A model generated the notes under the pieces. The model was not told the origin of the DNA and ran no database searches. It worked only from the letters and a program-made list of their open reading frames with translations. From a bacterium (GTDB lineage: Bacteria > UBP15 > UBA6099): DNA of 7,642 bases. A program made the position numbers and the translations under genes. Position 1 is the stretch's first letter. Every line of letters starts with the position of its first letter. The stretch is from assembly GCA_029573925.1 (NCBI GenBank), contig JAKQBV010000507.1, positions 1 to 7,642 on the forward strand, given 5' to 3'. Positions 5,470-7,642 of this stretch are shown piece after piece.

Positions 5470-5483
5470 TTCCTGATTAGGAA
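5470..5483 (+). promoter_or_regulatory. Small hairpin covering the ktrB ribosome site
   Basis: TTCCT (5470-5474) pairs with AGGAA (5479-5483) around a GATT loop. AGGAA is the apparent ribosome site of ktrB, 5 bases before its ATG. The stem is only 5 bp, so the effect on translation would be modest; its placement is the notable point. Confidence 0.35.
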
Positions 5484-5488
5484 ACAGC

Positions 5489-6868
5489 ATGGGAAAAACC
5501 GACAAAAAGAGAAGAAAAACAAAGCGGGCGAAATCTCCTCAAGCTATGTTGGTGTGGGGATTCGCCGGCGCGATAGCAATCGGGACGATTCTTCTATGGC
5601 TTCCTTTCGCGCATCAGCCGGGCCGGGTGGGCTTGCTTGACGCGCTGTTCACTGCGACATCCGCAGTTTGCGTGACCGGGCTTGCGGTGGCGGACACAGG
5701 AACGGATTTCACGTTGTTCGGTCAGATAGTGATACTTCTGCTGATACAACTGGGCGGCCTTGGCGTGATGACGTTTGCGGCAATAGCTTTCAAGGCGTTG
5801 GGGATGAGGTTGTCTCTAGTGTCTCAGGCCGCTGTTCAGGACTCGATGTTCCAAAAGGATGTAGCCGTTTTATTCAAAAGCGTTTTTGGCGGGATATTGG
5901 CGCTTACGTTGATAATTGAATTCATCGGGGCTGCCGTGTTGTTCGCGTTTCTTGCTCCTTTGAAGGGGGCGTCCGGGGCCGCGTTCACTTCTGTTTTTCA
6001 TTCCGTGTCGGCATTCTGCAACGCGGGTTTTTCTCTGTACCCTGACAGTCTGGTGGGTTTGCGCGAAACCGGCGGATTGGCGTTAGCCGTAGCGATTTTG
6101 ATTGTTCTTGGCGGTTTGGGACATACTACTCTGTATGAAATCATGGGGCTTGTGAAGAAGAAGTTGGCGGGGAATAAGGATGATGGGAGAATCGCCCGTC
6201 TGTCTCTTCACTCATCGATGGTTCTGTGGATGTCGGCGGGGCTAATCATCGCGGGAGCTGTTATGCTAATGGTTTTCGGACTGACAACTGGCGAAAAGAA
6301 CGCTTGGGAGATAGTCGGGAACGCCTTGTTTCAGTCAGTGACGTCGAGGACTGCCGGGTTCAATACGATAGATATCGGAGCGCTACCGGTTGCGTCGCTT
6401 TTTCTGCTGACGACGCTCATGTTTGTCGGAGGGTCTCCGGGGTCGTGCGCCGGAGGCGTGAAGACGACGACTGTGGCGGTGTGGCTTGCGAGAATTAAGT
6501 CCAGTCTGGCCGGGGAAAAAGAAGTCAGCATACTTGGCAGGCGGTTGCCTGATGAAACAGTGTCGCGGGCGGGTTTGCTGATGGGGCTTGCGATTCTTTG
6601 GAATATCGTTGGAGTTATAATCCTCAGCGCAACTGAGCCGGGCGTCAACGGAGCAGGCTTGAGCCAGATTGTGTTTGAACAGGTGTCGGCGTTCGGAACG
6701 GTCGGATTGTCCACGGGAATAACTACTTCGTTGTCCATTTCAGGACGATTGTGGATTATCCTGACGATGTTTGTGGGAAGGCTGGGGCCTCTCACAATGG
6801 CGGTATGGATCGTGAATAAAAAACGGGTCAATGTGCATTACCCGAAGGGCGAGGTGATGATAGGATGA
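5489..6868 (+). CDS. ktrB: Potassium uptake pore KtrB (TrkH/KtrB family)
   Basis: A 459-residue inner-membrane protein, the usual length for KtrB. A short basic cytoplasmic N-terminus (KKRRKTKRAK, 6-15) is followed by four membrane-pore-membrane repeats. The four selectivity-filter turns are visible: CVTGL (61-65), CNAGF (177-181), RTAGF (287-291) and GTVGL (403-407), each with the central Gly that lines the K+ path. GGSPGSCAGGVKTTT (314-328) is the third-repeat intramembrane loop that gates the pore, and FVGRLGPLT (428-436) is the conserved late motif. KtrB forms a dimer that takes up K+, generally with Na+ coupling, on a KtrA ring. The short size and absence of extra N-terminal helices favour KtrB over TrkH. 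Its stop overlaps the ktrA start (ATGA), indicating translational coupling. AGGAA precedes the ATG by 5 bases. Confidence 0.93.
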   Translation: MGKTDKKRRKTKRAKSPQAMLVWGFAGAIAIGTILLWLPFAHQPGRVGLLDALFTATSAVCVTGLAVADTGTDFTLFGQIVILLLIQLGGLGVMTFAAIAFKALGMRLSLVSQAAVQDSMFQKDVAVLFKSVFGGILALTLIIEFIGAAVLFAFLAPLKGASGAAFTSVFHSVSAFCNAGFSLYPDSLVGLRETGGLALAVAILIVLGGLGHTTLYEIMGLVKKKLAGNKDDGRIARLSLHSSMVLWMSAGLIIAGAVMLMVFGLTTGEKNAWEIVGNALFQSVTSRTAGFNTIDIGALPVASLFLLTTLMFVGGSPGSCAGGVKTTTVAVWLARIKSSLAGEKEVSILGRRLPDETVSRAGLLMGLAILWNIVGVIILSATEPGVNGAGLSQIVFEQVSAFGTVGLSTGITTSLSISGRLWIILTMFVGRLGPLTMAVWIVNKKRVNVHYPKGEVMIG

Positions 6869-7524
6869 AGAAAAACAGGAAGCAGATATGCGTGATAGGA
6901 CTCGGGCAGTTCGGGGCGGAACTGGCGAGCGATCTGGCGAAGCACAGCGACGTTCTGGCGATAGACAGCAGCGAAGAAAGAGTGAACGCGGTAAGCGATT
7001 CCGTGCAGCGCGCGATGATGCTGGACGCGAGGGATTTCAGCGCATTGCGCTCGGTCGTCACGGCGGACTTCGACGAAGCAATAGTGAGCCTCGGAGAGAC
7101 TCTGGAGGCAAGCGTCCTCTGTACTCTTCATCTGAAGAAGATAGGTGTTGGCAATATCCGCTGCAAAGCGCTGAATGAGGACCACGCGGAGATACTTGAG
7201 GCGATAGGGGCGAACGAAATTATTTTTCCGGAGAGAGAAACAGCGAGGCGTGTGGCCGCCCATATAATCAATCCAAACCTTCTCGATTTCGTTCCGATAG
7301 AAGAGGACTACCGGGTGATGGAAGTGTCGCCGCCCGAAAATTTTATCGGGCGCACATTGTTGGAGCTTAATATCAGAGGTCGTTTCGGAATCTTTGTGAT
7401 GGCTGTGAAACGAGAGAACGGGGGCGGGTTCGTTTTTCTGCCCGGCCCGGATTACAAGGTTCGAGCGGGTGACAAGCTCGTAATGATAGGCAAAGAGAAG
7501 GATTTGCTTAGTATAAAAAGCTAG
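6865..7524 (+). CDS. ktrA: KtrA regulatory RCK subunit of K+ uptake
   Basis: A 219-residue cytoplasmic protein with an N-terminal RCK (TrkA-N) Rossmann domain, about residues 7-125, and a C-terminal TrkA-C domain, about 150-214. ICVIGLGQFG (8-17) is the glycine-rich dinucleotide loop, and D34 ending the second strand (LAID) is the acidic residue that contacts the ribose of bound nucleotide. GANEIIFPE (115-123) matches the linker of KtrA proteins. In this family ATP and ADP binding to an octameric ring opens or closes the KtrB pore. The first four bases overlap the ktrB stop (ATGA), so the two are made together. Length and domains are normal and I see no defect. Confidence 0.94.
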   Translation: MKKNRKQICVIGLGQFGAELASDLAKHSDVLAIDSSEERVNAVSDSVQRAMMLDARDFSALRSVVTADFDEAIVSLGETLEASVLCTLHLKKIGVGNIRCKALNEDHAEILEAIGANEIIFPERETARRVAAHIINPNLLDFVPIEEDYRVMEVSPPENFIGRTLLELNIRGRFGIFVMAVKRENGGGFVFLPGPDYKVRAGDKLVMIGKEKDLLSIKS

Positions 7525-7562
7525 AACAGATGAAAGGCGTCGGCATAGCGAGGAGAGAATAG

Positions 7563-7642
7563 ATGAGAATCACAATAGCGGGTTGCGGAGCGGTAGGCCG
7601 CAATTTGGCGGGAATTCTTGTTCGGGAGGGCAACAACGTCAC
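7563..7642 (+). CDS. trkA: TrkA-like RCK protein, N-terminal fragment
   Basis: Only the first 26 codons are in the window. ATG 7563 has AGGAGAG at 7551-7557, 5 bases upstream. The peptide is a strand, the loop GCGAVGRNLA (residues 7-16) with a GxGxxG dinucleotide motif, and a helix leading to the next strand, which closely resembles the start of TrkA. It begins 38 bases after ktrA, so it is probably co-transcribed. TrkA carries two RCK units and normally serves TrkH pores, so a second nucleotide sensor for the same transporter is plausible. So little sequence could also belong to another NAD-binding protein. Confidence 0.6.
   Translation, partial: MRITIAGCGAVGRNLAGILVREGNNV

Noticed and set aside
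1..7642. CRISPR arrays, tRNA or rRNA genes, transposases, phage genes
   Set aside because: I saw no regularly spaced repeats, no tRNA-like cloverleaf or CCA end, no rRNA segments and no transposase or integrase motifs on either strand.

Overview
The window comes from a diderm (outer-membrane-bearing) bacterium of moderately high GC. The evidence for an outer membrane is one gene at 3024-4511, which encodes a secreted protein with a predicted beta-barrel ending in Phe. The sequence does not fix the phylum. The gene set (archease with long-form RtcB, KtrAB-type potassium uptake, a stand-alone B12-binding subunit, a GPH-like sugar transporter) would fit many environmental or uncultured lineages.

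Layout. (1) Positions 1-444, minus strand: the N-terminal 148 codons of a GPH/SLC45-like MFS transporter that runs off the left edge. (2) Positions 445-955: a gene-free divergent region of about 510 bases. It holds three strong inverted repeats, one of them a textbook rho-independent terminator on the plus strand (730-775) with no recognisable plus-strand gene in front of it. At its right end is a perfect TATAAT only 6 bases before the archease start codon. (3) Positions 956-2844: a two-gene RNA-repair operon, archease then rtcB. (4) Positions 2845-3023: an AT-rich spacer carrying a near-ideal sigma-70 promoter (TTGACA, 16 bases, TATAAT). (5) Positions 3024-7642: a same-strand run of six genes: a secreted FlgT-like/linker/beta-barrel protein, a B12-binding mutase subunit, a HIT-family protein, ktrB, ktrA and the start of a TrkA-like gene. 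Gaps are 18, 45, 56, -4 and 38 bases with no convincing terminator, so the run is plausibly one transcription unit.

How the genes work together. Archease accelerates guanylation of RtcB and makes it multi-turnover; RtcB joins RNA 2',3'-cyclic phosphate or 3'-phosphate ends to 5'-OH ends. KtrB is the K+ translocating pore and KtrA its cytoplasmic nucleotide-gated ring; a second RCK-type protein begins directly downstream. The outer-membrane protein, the B12 subunit and the HIT protein have no evident functional link to each other or to K+ transport beyond shared orientation.

Most genes here are recognisable families in ordinary arrangements. The less ordinary material is the hairpin-rich 445-955 region, the apparently leaderless archease-rtcB transcript, the three-part outer-membrane protein with a repeated basic/Ala-Pro linker, the orphan B12 subunit, and small hairpins that overlap two successive ribosome binding sites.
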